Source: Paracoccus sp. IB05
Lineage (GTDB): Bacteria; Pseudomonadota; Alphaproteobacteria; Rhodobacterales; Rhodobacteraceae
NCBI RefSeq assembly: GCF_016405985.1
Contig: NZ_JAEFCF010000044.1
Span: 1-45,282, forward strand
Direction of reading: 5' to 3'
DNA: 45,282 nt
Position 1 is the first letter of the stretch. Each line of letters begins with the position of its first letter. Shown here piece by piece: positions 24,263 to 32,772 of this stretch. The notes under the pieces were generated by a model. It was not told the origin of the DNA. It ran no database searches and worked only from the letters and a program-made list of their open reading frames with translations. Position numbers and translations under genes: made by a program.

Positions 24263-24687
24263 CCAACTTCAGCCCTCTGACCTCTTTCGCGGGCGGCATG
24301 CTGATCGGGCTGGCCGCCGTTCTGCTGATGGCCTTTCACGGCCGCATCTTCGGTGCGACCGGCATCCTGTCCGGCTTGATACGCGGCGGCGATATGCGCG
24401 ACTGGTCGCTGCGGGCGGCGCTGCTTGCGGGCATGGTGCTGGCACCGGGGTTGGTGCTGCTTGGCACCGGCAACTGGCCCGCGCTGGAGGTGCCGGTATC
24501 GATGACCGCGATCATCGGCGGCGGGCTTCTGGTGGGGATCGGCGTCAGCTATGGCGGCGGCTGCACCTCGGGCCATGGCGTCTGCGGCAATGCCCGGTTT
24601 TCGCGCCGCTCTATCACCGCGACGCTCAGCTTCATGGCAACCGCATTCCTCACCGTCTATGTCACCCGCCACCTGATCGGAGGTTGA
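24259..24687 (+). CDS. YeeE/YedE-type sulfur transporter, first half
   Basis: A 142-residue membrane protein with four hydrophobic helices. It is one half of the YeeE/YedE (TsuA, DUF395) fold, which elsewhere imports thiosulfate through relay cysteines. The signature GGGCTSGHGVCG carries C102 and C109, the latter in the pore motif GxGVCG. In many alphaproteobacteria the fold is split over two genes like PmpA and PmpB, as here. It overlaps the DUF2892 gene and is one base from its partner gene, so the two halves are surely made together. Transport of a sulfur anion or persulfide is the likely role. Confidence 0.88.
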   Translation: MTNFSPLTSFAGGMLIGLAAVLLMAFHGRIFGATGILSGLIRGGDMRDWSLRAALLAGMVLAPGLVLLGTGNWPALEVPVSMTAIIGGGLLVGIGVSYGGGCTSGHGVCGNARFSRRSITATLSFMATAFLTVYVTRHLIGG

Positions 24688-24688
24688 G

Positions 24689-25123
24689 ATGCGCCTGCTT
24701 TCCGCACTGCTCATCGGTCTGATATTCGGTATCGGCATTGCCACCTCCGGCATGATCAACCCGGCCAAGGTGCTGAACTTCTTCGACATCGCGGGGAACT
24801 GGGACCCGAGCCTCGCCTTTGTCATGGGAGGCGCCCTTGCGGTCGCCATACCGGGATACCGGCTGGTGCTTGTCCGCAAGGCACCCCGGTTCGAGCCGAA
24901 ATTCCAGCTTCCCGACACGAAGCTGATCGACGTGAAACTGGTTTCCGGCTCCGGCCTTTTCGGCATCGGCTGGGGGATTGCGGGCTTCTGTCCCGGCGGC
25001 GCTCTGCCCGCGCTTGGCACACTCCGCCCCGAGGCGCTGGCCTTCGTTGCGTCAATGATCCTAGGCCTCTTCATCGCTCGCGGTCTGAAAGCTCTCGCTG
25101 CCCGCTCGCCCCAATCTGCCTGA
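24689..25123 (+). CDS. YeeE/YedE-type sulfur transporter, second half (DUF6691-like)
   Basis: A 144-residue partner of the preceding gene. It has the mirrored helices, the conserved FGIGIATSGMINPAKVLNFF at the start and the pore motif GFCPGGALPALG with C101. Together with C102/C109 of the first half this gives the cysteine line through which sulfur compounds are handed across the membrane in the family. Forty bases separate it from the dioxygenase gene. Confidence 0.88.
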   Translation: MRLLSALLIGLIFGIGIATSGMINPAKVLNFFDIAGNWDPSLAFVMGGALAVAIPGYRLVLVRKAPRFEPKFQLPDTKLIDVKLVSGSGLFGIGWGIAGFCPGGALPALGTLRPEALAFVASMILGLFIARGLKALAARSPQSA

Positions 25124-25164
25124 TCGGGCCGCCCGATCCGGCCATCTGATATTCGGAGGATAGC

Positions 25165-26049
25165 ATGTCCTGCAAAGCCGACCTCACCGTGAAACCCGAA
25201 GTCATGCCCTTCTTCGATCCGGCCACCAACACCATTTCCTATGTGGTGAAGGATCCCGGATCTGACGCCTGCGCGGTGGTCGATTCCGTGATGGATATCG
25301 ACTATGCCGCCGGTCGCATCAGCTACGAATCCGCCGATGCCATCATCGCCTTTGTCCGCGAACAGGGGCTGAAGGTCGAATGGCTGATCGAGACCCATGT
25401 CCATGCCGACCACCTGTCGGGTGCGCCCTATATCCAGGCGGCGCTTGGCGGCAAGATCGGCATCGGCAGCCAGATCACCGTGGTGCAGGAAACCTTCGGC
25501 AAGGTCTTCAACGAAGGCACAGAATTCCAGCGCGACGGCAGCCAGTTCGACCGGCTGTTCAATGACGGCGATACCTATCAGATCGGCGGAATGATGGCTT
25601 GCGCCATCCACACCCCGGGCCATACCCCCGCCTGCATGACCCATGTGATGGGCGATGCGGCCTTTGTCGGCGACACGCTCTTCATGCCCGACGGCGGCTC
25701 GGCCCGTGCCGATTTCCCGGGCGGCGATGCCGGGGTGCTTTATGACAGCATCCAGAAGGTGCTCGCTCTGCCGCGCGAGACCCGGCTCTTCATGTGCCAC
25801 GACTATGGCCCGAACGGCCGTGACATCGCCTGGGAAACCACTGTGTGCGAACAGCAGGACCACAATATCCATGTCGGCCAGGGCCGCAGGCGCGAGGACT
25901 TCATCGCCATGCGCGAGGCACGCGATGCCACGCTGAAGATGCCGACGCTGATCATTCCCTCGCTTCAGGTCAATATGAAGGCAGGCGAACTGCCGCCCGA
26001 GGACGAGAGCGGCAAGCGGTTCCTCAAGGTGCCGCTCGGCGCATTGTAA
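25165..26049 (+). CDS. Persulfide dioxygenase-like metallo-beta-lactamase-fold protein
   Basis: A 294-residue glyoxalase-II-like enzyme of the ETHE1/Blh group, which oxidises glutathione persulfide to sulfite with oxygen and mononuclear iron. Metal ligands are visible in THVHADH (77-83), H153 in TPGHTP, D170 in FVGDTLF and H212 in MCHDYG. The C-terminal run PSLQVNMKAGELPPEDESG is typical of the subgroup. GGAGGA precedes the start. It stands alone here, with a separate DUF442 protein encoded 14 bases downstream, whereas the same two activities are fused in the Blh protein at 31071-32414. Confidence 0.88.
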   Translation: MSCKADLTVKPEVMPFFDPATNTISYVVKDPGSDACAVVDSVMDIDYAAGRISYESADAIIAFVREQGLKVEWLIETHVHADHLSGAPYIQAALGGKIGIGSQITVVQETFGKVFNEGTEFQRDGSQFDRLFNDGDTYQIGGMMACAIHTPGHTPACMTHVMGDAAFVGDTLFMPDGGSARADFPGGDAGVLYDSIQKVLALPRETRLFMCHDYGPNGRDIAWETTVCEQQDHNIHVGQGRRREDFIAMREARDATLKMPTLIIPSLQVNMKAGELPPEDESGKRFLKVPLGAL

Positions 26050-26062
26050 AGGGCGAGATAGT

Positions 26063-26395
26063 ATGGATATCCAGAAACTCTCGCCCCGGCTCGGGATCTG
26101 CGGACAGGTCGAACTGTCGGATATCCCCGAGATCGTCCAGGCGGGCTACGGCCTCCTTGTATGCAACCGTCCAGACGAGGAAGAACGCGGCCAGCCCGGC
26201 TTTGCCGAGATCGCAGAAGCAGCTCAGACGGCCGGGCTGGCGACCCTGTATCTGCCCGTCGCCGGGCCCTCCGATTTCGCGCGTCAGGCCCCCGCCATGG
26301 CCGAGGCTATGCGAACAGCATCGGGGCCCGTTCTGGCCTACTGCCGGTCCGGTGCCCGATCCTCGATGCTGTGTACCGCCGCAATAGCCCCCTGA
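26063..26395 (+). CDS. DUF442/TIGR01244 sulfurtransferase-like protein
   Basis: A 110-residue protein with the dual-specificity-phosphatase-like fold of DUF442. The active loop is CRSGARS with C94, a rhodanese-like cysteine. In Blh proteins this domain is fused to a persulfide dioxygenase and acts as a sulfurtransferase feeding it. The protein here stops about 15 residues after the active loop (SMLCTAAIAP), shorter than the fused domain. It follows the dioxygenase closely and probably works with it. Confidence 0.83.
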   Translation: MDIQKLSPRLGICGQVELSDIPEIVQAGYGLLVCNRPDEEERGQPGFAEIAEAAQTAGLATLYLPVAGPSDFARQAPAMAEAMRTASGPVLAYCRSGARSSMLCTAAIAP

Positions 26396-26461
26396 TCTTG
26401 TCTCATCGCCTCGCCCGCGCCTGAAAACGCGCGCGACCTGCCATTGCCGAAAGCGGCCCCC

Positions 26462-28198
26462 ATGCGCCTGTCCCTGACCCGCCATCTGCCCATCCTCGAC
26501 TGGGGACGGCGCTATTCGAAATCGGATCTGTCTTCCGATCTGACGGCGGCGGTGATCGTCACCATCATGCTGGTGCCGCAATCGCTGGCCTATGCGATGC
26601 TGGCGGGCCTGCCGCCGGAGGCGGGGATCTATGCCTCGGTCCTGCCGATCATGCTTTATGCGATCTTCGGCACCAGCCGGGCGCTGGCGGTGGGGCCGGT
26701 TGCGGTGGTATCGCTGATGACCGCCTCGGCGGTCGGTCAGGTGGCGGAAAGCGGCACGGCGGGCTATGCGGTGGCCGCACTGACGCTGGCGCTGCTGTCG
26801 GGGCTCATGTTGATCGTGCTTGGCCTGCTGCGCTTCGGCTTTCTGGCGAATTTCCTGTCACATCCGGTGATTGCGGGTTTCATCATCGCCTCGGGCCTGC
26901 TGATCGCCGCCGGACAGGCGCGGCATATCTTCGGCATCGCGGGTGGTGGCGACGCACTCCCCGAAATCCTGCATCGGCTCTGGCAGCATCTGGCCGAGGC
27001 AAACTGGCAAACGCTGGTGATCGGCCTGGCCTCGACCGTCTTTCTGGTCTGGGTGCGCAAGGGGATGAAGCCCGCGCTGAAGCGGCTTGGCGCAGGCGAC
27101 GGGTTGGCCACGCTGCTGACCCGCGCCGGTCCGGTCTTTGCGATTGTCGTGACCACGGTCACCGTCTGGGCATTCGGACTGCATGAGCAGGGCGTCGCCA
27201 TTGTCGGCACGATTCCCCAAGGATTGCCGCCCCTCACCCTGCCCGACCTGTCCCCCGGGCTGATCGGAACGCTCGCCCTGCCCGCTGCACTGATCTCGAT
27301 CATCGGCTTTGTCGAAAGCGTTTCGGTCGCGCAGACCCTTGCCGCAAAAAAGCGCCAGCGCATCGGCCCGGATCAGGAACTGATCGGCCTTGGCGCCGCT
27401 AATATCGGAGCGGCTTTTTCCGGCGGTTTTCCGGTGACGGGGGGCTTTGCGCGATCAGTCGTGAATTATGACGCGGGTGCCGCCACCCCTGCCGCCGGCG
27501 CTTTCACTGCCATCGGGCTGGCACTGGCCGCGCTGACCCTGACGCCGCTACTCTATTTCCTGCCCCAGGCCACGCTCGCGGCCACGATCATCGTCGCCGT
27601 CCTGAGCCTTGTGGATCCGGCGATCCTGCGCCGCACCTGGGCCTATTCGCGGCGCGATTTCGCAAGCGTTGTGGTGACAGTCCTTTCCACGCTTCTGTTC
27701 GGAGTCGAGGCCGGGATCTCGACCGGCGTCGCGCTGTCCCTGCTGCTGCACGTCCTGAACACTGCCCGCCCGCATGTGGCCGAGGTCGGCCTAGTGCCCG
27801 GCAGCCAGCATTTCCGCAATGTGCTGCGCCACAAGGTCGAAACCCTGCCGGGCGTGCTGATGCTGCGGGTGGATGAGAGCCTTTATTTCGCCAATGCCCG
27901 CGCCATCGAGACCCTGGTGCTGGATCGCCTGGCAGCCGACCCCGCCATTCGCGAGGTGGTGCTGATGTGTTCGGCGGTGAATGTGATCGACTTTTCCGCG
28001 CTGGAATCCCTTGAGGCGCTGGCCACGGAACTGGCCGCGCAGAAGGTCCGCCTGCATCTGTCGGAAGTGAAAGGCCCGGTCATGGACCGGCTCAAGACCA
28101 CACATTTTCTGCGCGATCTGAACGGCGAAGTCTTCCTGTCGCAATACGACGCCTGGAAGAGCCTGGCCGCGACAGGCCCAACTGCGAAGGCCGGGTAA
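26462..28198 (+). CDS. SulP-family anion transporter with STAS domain
   Basis: A 578-residue transporter. The first 400 residues form the SulP membrane domain of 12-14 helices, with the family run TIMLVPQSLAYAMLAGLPPEAGIYASV near the start and GFVESVSVAQTLAAKKRQR and AFSGGFPVTGGFARSVVN further on. The last 130 residues form a cytoplasmic STAS domain (MLRVDESLYFANARAIET, then SAVNVIDFSALESLEAL). SulP proteins move sulfate, bicarbonate or related anions. In this setting export of sulfate or sulfite formed by the dioxygenases is a reasonable role, but family members work in either direction. A TTG at 26444 gives a slightly longer frame; the ATG at 26462 fits the family. Confidence 0.88.
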   Translation: MRLSLTRHLPILDWGRRYSKSDLSSDLTAAVIVTIMLVPQSLAYAMLAGLPPEAGIYASVLPIMLYAIFGTSRALAVGPVAVVSLMTASAVGQVAESGTAGYAVAALTLALLSGLMLIVLGLLRFGFLANFLSHPVIAGFIIASGLLIAAGQARHIFGIAGGGDALPEILHRLWQHLAEANWQTLVIGLASTVFLVWVRKGMKPALKRLGAGDGLATLLTRAGPVFAIVVTTVTVWAFGLHEQGVAIVGTIPQGLPPLTLPDLSPGLIGTLALPAALISIIGFVESVSVAQTLAAKKRQRIGPDQELIGLGAANIGAAFSGGFPVTGGFARSVVNYDAGAATPAAGAFTAIGLALAALTLTPLLYFLPQATLAATIIVAVLSLVDPAILRRTWAYSRRDFASVVVTVLSTLLFGVEAGISTGVALSLLLHVLNTARPHVAEVGLVPGSQHFRNVLRHKVETLPGVLMLRVDESLYFANARAIETLVLDRLAADPAIREVVLMCSAVNVIDFSALESLEALATELAAQKVRLHLSEVKGPVMDRLKTTHFLRDLNGEVFLSQYDAWKSLAATGPTAKAG

Positions 28199-28265
28199 AC
28201 ACACTGGATAGCCCAGTCGGCCATCGCAAACCTCCATTGTCACCAACGAGAAAAGGACCGAATCC

Positions 28266-28700
28266 ATGAAAACGACCCTCCTTGCCGCCGCTCTGGCTCT
28301 GACCAGCGCAGGCGCGGTCCAGGCTGACGAACCGCACAAACTGGTGACGATCCTGACGGCGCCCGAGGCCCAGACCCAGCTTATGGCGATGGTTCTGACC
28401 ATGAACGCCGTGGCGCAGGGGGCCGAGGCGAAAATCCTGCTTTGCGGCCCAGCCGGCGATATTGCGCTGAAAGCAGCTCCGGAAACCGCGACAGCAGGCC
28501 AGCCCCCGAAAGGCGCAAGCCCGCAAGGCCTTCTGAAGACGATGATCGCGGAAAACGGCGTGCAGGTGCAGGTTTGCGCGATCTATCTGCCGGGCATGGG
28601 TGCCGGCCCGGAAGTCCTCATCGACGGCGTGACCGCTGCAGCACCCGACGCCATGGCGAAGGAGCTGATCGACGACGACACGACGGTCATGAGCTTCTGA
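28266..28700 (+). CDS. Periplasmic DsrE-family protein
   Basis: A 144-residue DsrE-like protein with a clear Sec signal peptide (about 1-20, ending VQA-DE). The core LVTILTAPEAQTQLMAMVLTMNAVAQG has the DsrE pattern, and cysteines stand at C60 in ILLCGPAGD and C104 in VQVCAIYLPG. A periplasmic place is unusual for a family best known from cytoplasmic sulfur relay. It is followed nine bases later by a secreted rhodanese, so the two could pass sulfane sulfur to each other outside the membrane, downstream of a periplasmic sulfide oxidase. The link is inferred. Confidence 0.85.
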   Translation: MKTTLLAAALALTSAGAVQADEPHKLVTILTAPEAQTQLMAMVLTMNAVAQGAEAKILLCGPAGDIALKAAPETATAGQPPKGASPQGLLKTMIAENGVQVQVCAIYLPGMGAGPEVLIDGVTAAAPDAMAKELIDDDTTVMSF

Positions 28701-28709
28701 TCCGGAACC

Positions 28710-29288
28710 ATGAATATGAAACAGGTCCTGCCCGCCCTTGGTCTCGCCATCATGTTTCCCTTCGTCGCCCAGGCCCAGGAGAGCGATTCCTACAGCGAAA
28801 CGAAACTCGGCCTTTACGCAAATGCGACAGAGGCCCATGCCATGATGGAGGCCGATCCTCGCGCCATCCTGATCGATGTCCGCGATCCGTCCGAGCTGAT
28901 GTTCACCGGCGCCGCCGAAGGACTGGACATCCATGTGCCCTGGATGGTGCTCGATCGTTCCGCATTCAATGCCGAAAAAGGCGTCTGGCCGATGAAGCGC
29001 AACGAAGGGTTCGAGGCCAGCGTAAAGGCCCGTCTCGATGCCCTTGGCGTGACACCAGAGGATACCATCATCGTGATGTGCCGCTCGGGTTCGTCACGCA
29101 GCGCACCTGCGGCAGATGTGATCAATGCAATGGGCTATACCAAAGTCTGGTCCGTTACCGATGGCTTTGAAGGCGGCACGCTCAAGGAGGGCGCGTCGAA
29201 AGGTGTGCGGGCCGTGGACGGCTGGCGCAACTCCGGGCTTCCATGGAGCTATAAGGTGGATCCCGGTATCGCCTGGACGCAGGAATAG
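28710..29288 (+). CDS. Periplasmic rhodanese-domain sulfurtransferase
   Basis: A 192-residue single-domain rhodanese with a signal peptide (about 1-22, ending AQA-QE). The active loop CRSGSSR starts at C124, and the domain has the usual ILIDVRDPSELMFTG and the closing GFEGG turn. It would carry a cysteine persulfide and move sulfane sulfur to a thiol acceptor. An internal insertion around 75-100 (VPWMVLDRSAFNAEKGVWPM) and the ending GWRNSGLPWSYKVDPGIAW match the PspE/SoxF-neighbour type of periplasmic rhodaneses. It ends the rightward operon; 74 bases separate it from the convergent OxyR-like gene. Confidence 0.88.
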   Translation: MNMKQVLPALGLAIMFPFVAQAQESDSYSETKLGLYANATEAHAMMEADPRAILIDVRDPSELMFTGAAEGLDIHVPWMVLDRSAFNAEKGVWPMKRNEGFEASVKARLDALGVTPEDTIIVMCRSGSSRSAPAADVINAMGYTKVWSVTDGFEGGTLKEGASKGVRAVDGWRNSGLPWSYKVDPGIAWTQE

Positions 29289-29362
29289 CTCTTCGCTTAA
29301 CCATGCTGCGGCACGGTGTTGCCAAAGACACCCGTGCCGCAGCACCCGCGACAGCAGGAATT

Positions 29363-30265
29363 TCAGGCCGCGGCCGTTTCCTCGCGCACATTGCGAAGCA
29401 GAGCCGCCATCTGCCGGAAGACCGCTGTATGCGGCGATCCAGGACGCCAGGCCAGCACCACCTGGCGCGGACATGCGCCGGGCAGCGGCAAGAGTGCGAC
29501 ACCATGCCCCCGCGTCGCCCCGGCATCCACCGCCAGCTGAGGCAAAAGCGTGATGCCCAGCCCCTCCTCGACCATCGCAACAAGGGTCGGCAGGCTGGTC
29601 GCGGCAAATGTTTCATCGGCGTGGAGCGCGATCCCCGGAAAAGCCGAGAGCGCGTGGCGCTGCAAACAATGGCCCCGCTCAAGCAACAACAGCGGCGTGC
29701 GGGACAGATCTTCAGGCTCTGCCTGACCCTTGGCCGCCAGCGCATGTTTCTCGCTGACAGCCAGTTGGTATCCATCCTGAAACAACGGCTCAACCACCGC
29801 ATCGCCCAGATCATGGGGAAGCGCGACCAGAATCAGGTCAAGCCGTCCCTCGGCCAGCCCGGCGGCAAGGCTGTCGGTCAGTTCCTCACGCAGGAATATC
29901 CGCAGATCAGGCCAGCGGCGGCGGATCGCGGGCAAGGCGCGGGGCAGCAGGAATGGCCCCAGCGTCGGGATCGCCCCCAGACGGACCTCCCCCTGAAAGG
30001 CGCCGCTGTGCTGGCGCGCCGCAGCCTCGATATCCTTGACCTCTGCCAGTATCCGGCGGGCACGCGCGGCAATATCTTCGCCCGCTGGGGTCAGCATGAC
30101 CGATTGCCGTGTGCGCTCGGCCAGCACAACACCAAGGCGCCCCTCAAGTTCCTTCAACCCGGTCGAAAGCGTCGGCTGCGTCACGTTGCAGACCTCGGCC
30201 GCGCGCGAGAAGTTCAGCGTATCGGCAAGCGCGGTCAGAAAGCGAAGCTGGCGAAGGCTGGGCAT
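29363..30265 (-). CDS. OxyR-like LysR-family regulator with one redox cysteine
   Basis: A 300-residue LysR-type regulator most like OxyR. The winged helix is at 5-60 (NFSRAAEVCNVTQPTLSTGLKELE), and the sensor domain contains LLLLERGHCLQRHAL with C200 at the place of the peroxide-reactive cysteine of OxyR. The resolving cysteine expected eight or nine residues later is missing: the position is phenylalanine (F209). Other cysteines are C26 in the DNA-binding domain and one near the C-terminus (GACPRQ). It is divergent from a peroxiredoxin gene, the classical OxyR arrangement. It could sense peroxide or persulfide through a sulfenic or persulfide adduct instead of an intramolecular disulfide; this is inference. 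Confidence 0.87.
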   Translation of the reverse strand: MPSLRQLRFLTALADTLNFSRAAEVCNVTQPTLSTGLKELEGRLGVVLAERTRQSVMLTPAGEDIAARARRILAEVKDIEAAARQHSGAFQGEVRLGAIPTLGPFLLPRALPAIRRRWPDLRIFLREELTDSLAAGLAEGRLDLILVALPHDLGDAVVEPLFQDGYQLAVSEKHALAAKGQAEPEDLSRTPLLLLERGHCLQRHALSAFPGIALHADETFAATSLPTLVAMVEEGLGITLLPQLAVDAGATRGHGVALLPLPGACPRQVVLAWRPGSPHTAVFRQMAALLRNVREETAAA

Positions 30266-30369
30266 GTTATTGAAAATCCCGATTACGCTTAGTCATATAA
30301 TCAATTTCATATATATGTGTAAACCTACTACCTCTTGGTCATCGCAAACACGAACCCAGAGGTTTCCAG
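30266..30369. promoter_or_regulatory. Divergent promoter region, OxyR-like gene and peroxiredoxin
   Basis: The 104-base gap is strongly AT-rich in a GC-rich setting. It contains GATTA (30281-30285) facing TAATC (30298-30302) and a TATATAT run just after, consistent with a LysR-type site and two facing promoters. Exact boxes cannot be assigned by eye. Confidence 0.5.
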
Positions 30370-31008
30370 ATGACCGACGCCCCCGCCCTGCCGCGGCTGA
30401 ATGAACCGGCCCCCGATTTCGACGCGCCCACCACCCATGGCCGCAAGAAGCTGGCCGATTTCCGCGGGAAATGGCTGGTGCTGTTCTCGCACCCGGCGGA
30501 TTTCACCCCGGTCTGCACCACCGAATTCATCGGCTTCGCAAAATTGCAGGAACAGTTCGCCGCGATCGACACGCAACTGATCGGCCTGTCGATCGACAGC
30601 ACCCACTCGCACATCGCCTGGACGCGCAACATCAAGCAGAATTTCGGCACCGAGATCGGCTTTCCGATCATTGCCGATCTCAGCATGAAGGTCGCCCATG
30701 ACTATGGCATGATCATGCCAGGCGCTTCGGACACGGCTGCGGTGCGGGCCACATTCGTGATCGACCCTGAGGGCGTGCTGCGTGCGATGCTCTACTATCC
30801 GATGAATGCGGGCCGGTCTGTGGCGGAAATCCATCGCCTCGTCGTCGCCCTGCAGACGGCCGACACCAATGCCTGCGCCATGCCCGAAGCCTGGGTACCC
30901 GGCCAGCCGGTCATCGTGCCGCCCCCGAAAACCCCGGAAGAGGCCGAAGCGCGCGCCGCCGAGGGTTACAATACGGTCGACTGGTATTTCTCGACCCGCA
31001 CTCTCTGA
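30370..31008 (+). CDS. Peroxiredoxin, Prx6/1-Cys type
   Basis: A 212-residue thioredoxin-fold peroxidase. The catalytic site PADFTPVC (42-49, peroxidatic C49) with T46 and the later R126 form the usual active-site triad. The C-terminal extension (AMPEAWVPGQPVIVPPP and VDWYFSTRTL) matches the Prx6 group. A second cysteine, C169, lies in TNACAMPEAW, where some archaeal relatives have a resolving residue, so a two-cysteine cycle is possible. It reduces hydrogen peroxide, organic peroxides or perhaps persulfides. It is divergent from the OxyR-like gene and 62 bases before the Blh gene. Confidence 0.9.
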   Translation: MTDAPALPRLNEPAPDFDAPTTHGRKKLADFRGKWLVLFSHPADFTPVCTTEFIGFAKLQEQFAAIDTQLIGLSIDSTHSHIAWTRNIKQNFGTEIGFPIIADLSMKVAHDYGMIMPGASDTAAVRATFVIDPEGVLRAMLYYPMNAGRSVAEIHRLVVALQTADTNACAMPEAWVPGQPVIVPPPKTPEEAEARAAEGYNTVDWYFSTRTL

Positions 31009-31070
31009 ACATCAAGGCAGGGGTATCATGCCCCTTCCCTACCTGATCTGCGCTGCGAAAGTCCGCCTTC

Positions 31071-32414
31071 ATGACACCGATCCGTATCACAGACAGCTTC
31101 TTCATCACCGGCCAGATCCGGGCTGCGGATATGCCCCAGCTTGCCGCGATGGGGTTTGTCGCCATTCTCAACAACCGCCCCGATGGAGAGGAAGCCGACC
31201 AGCCCGATCATGAAACCATGCGTCAGGCGGCGGCGGCCGTCGGCATGGGTTATCTCTGGCTGCCGGTGACCGGCTCCACCATCAATGGCGAGGTGGTGGA
31301 GACGTTTCGCTCCATGCTCGACGCCGCTTCGGGACCGGTACTCGCGCATTGCCGCTCCGGCGCGCGGTCCTTCACCCTTTGGGCCATCGGCGAGGTGCTG
31401 GTCGGTCGGATGAGCTCCGAAGACCTGGCCGAGTTCGCGCAGGTCAGGGGATGCGACGCAAGCGCAGCGCTGAACTGGCTCGTGCATGATGCCCAGGCAA
31501 AGGGCCAAACTCTTCCACGAAAGGAACCTCAGATGTCCAGCAAACCCGAAGTGACCGGTTTCTTCGATCCGCGCACCTGGTCGGTGCAATATGTCGTGGC
31601 CGACCCGGCAACGAAGGACTGCGCGATCATCGACCCGGTCTATGACTACGACGAGAAATCCGGCCAGACCGGAACGCAACACGCCGACGAGATCCTGCGC
31701 TTCGTCTCTGACAAAGGCTATCGCGTGCAATGGATCCTCGACACCCACCCCCATGCCGATCATTTTTCTGCCGCGCAATACCTGAAGGAAAAGACCGGCG
31801 CGCCCACCGCCATCGGCGAGAAGGTGGTCGAGGTGCAGAAGCTATGGAAAGGCTTCTACAACTGGCCGGATTTCCCCGAGGACGGTCGCCAGTGGGACAG
31901 GCTCTTTGCCGATGGCGATACGTTCATGGTCGGGACGATTCCTGCGCGTATCATGTTTTCGCCCGGGCATACGCTGGCCTCGATCACCTATGTGATCGGT
32001 GACGCTGCATTTGTCCACGATACGCTATTCCAGCCTGACAGCGGCACGGCACGGGCCGATTTTCCCGGTGGAAATTCGAAGGTCCTGTGGGACTCGATTC
32101 AGGCGATCCTCGCCTTGCCTGACAAGACCCGCATCTTCACTGGTCATGACTATCAACCCGGCGGGCGGGAACCACAGTGGGAGTCGACCGTGGCCGAACA
32201 GAAGGCCGAGAATATCCATATGGCGAAATACCGGACCGAGGCAGAATTCGTAGCCGTTCGCGATGCGCGCGATGCAACCCTGCCGATGCCGAAGCTGATC
32301 CTGCATGCTTTGCAGGTGAACATGAACGGTGGCCGATTGCCCGAACCGGAGTCCAATGGCAGGCGATATATCAAGCTGCCGCTCGACGTGCTGACCGGCG
32401 CGAATTGGGGGTAG
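31071..32414 (+). CDS. blh: Bifunctional sulfurtransferase/persulfide dioxygenase Blh
   Basis: A 447-residue fusion. Residues 1 to about 145 form a DUF442 sulfurtransferase domain with the active loop HCRSGAR (C94). Residues about 155-447 form a persulfide dioxygenase of the metallo-beta-lactamase fold with THPHADH (225-231), H300 in SPGHT, D317 in VHDTLF and H359 in GHDYQ. In Blh proteins of rhizobia and Xylella, controlled by the persulfide sensor BigR, this pair detoxifies hydrogen sulfide by turning persulfide into sulfite. Here no BigR gene is nearby; the OxyR-like or Crp/Fnr regulators may take its place. It is the second dioxygenase and second DUF442 of the island. Confidence 0.92.
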   Translation: MTPIRITDSFFITGQIRAADMPQLAAMGFVAILNNRPDGEEADQPDHETMRQAAAAVGMGYLWLPVTGSTINGEVVETFRSMLDAASGPVLAHCRSGARSFTLWAIGEVLVGRMSSEDLAEFAQVRGCDASAALNWLVHDAQAKGQTLPRKEPQMSSKPEVTGFFDPRTWSVQYVVADPATKDCAIIDPVYDYDEKSGQTGTQHADEILRFVSDKGYRVQWILDTHPHADHFSAAQYLKEKTGAPTAIGEKVVEVQKLWKGFYNWPDFPEDGRQWDRLFADGDTFMVGTIPARIMFSPGHTLASITYVIGDAAFVHDTLFQPDSGTARADFPGGNSKVLWDSIQAILALPDKTRIFTGHDYQPGGREPQWESTVAEQKAENIHMAKYRTEAEFVAVRDARDATLPMPKLILHALQVNMNGGRLPEPESNGRRYIKLPLDVLTGANWG

Positions 32415-32772
32415 ATCATCCCTGTAAAGCAACACCGCCAAGACCCGCCGCCGTTTTGAATAGCTGCGGAGTTGATCACTCCGCAGCTATAGAATGCCGT
32501 TGCGCGCGGCCTGGAATACTCGGGGAGGAATTTCGAACCGGACCCGGAAGATCTGTAAGCAAATTCACTCCAGCGCCAGATTACCAGTCCTGATTGCAAT
32601 TCCTGCCGCCGCGCGATTCGGGCCGACAACATGCCGCGCGTCACCCTGCCACGTCGCCGTGGCGGGTCAGAACGATACCTTGTCGCCTTGATCCCTGAAA
32701 TGATCAGCCCGCATCCACTAATATACTTTCAAAAGTGCATGGTGCCAAACTGCGCCTTGCCAGAGAAACGAG
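32415..32772. other. Gap between blh and cydD with strong hairpins
   Basis: No gene seen. The 358 bases contain a perfect 12-bp hairpin (32460-32490), a second stem GCCACG-TCGC-CGTGGC (32648-32663) and an AT-richer stretch around 32715-32740 with ACTTT-CA-AAAGT that probably belongs to the cyd promoter. I see no TTGAT-N4-ATCAA Fnr box. Confidence 0.5.
32460..32490. terminator. Perfect 12-bp hairpin after blh
   Basis: ATAGCTGCGGAG and CTCCGCAGCTAT pair perfectly around the loop TTGATCA, 45 bases after the blh stop. The stem is long enough to end transcription, but no T-run follows. It may also be an isolated repeat or protein-binding site. Confidence 0.5.

Noticed and set aside
24217-25872. 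A 551-residue minus-strand frame opposite the YeeE/YedE and dioxygenase genes
   Set aside because: The plus-strand genes carry intact motifs throughout; this frame is a shadow.
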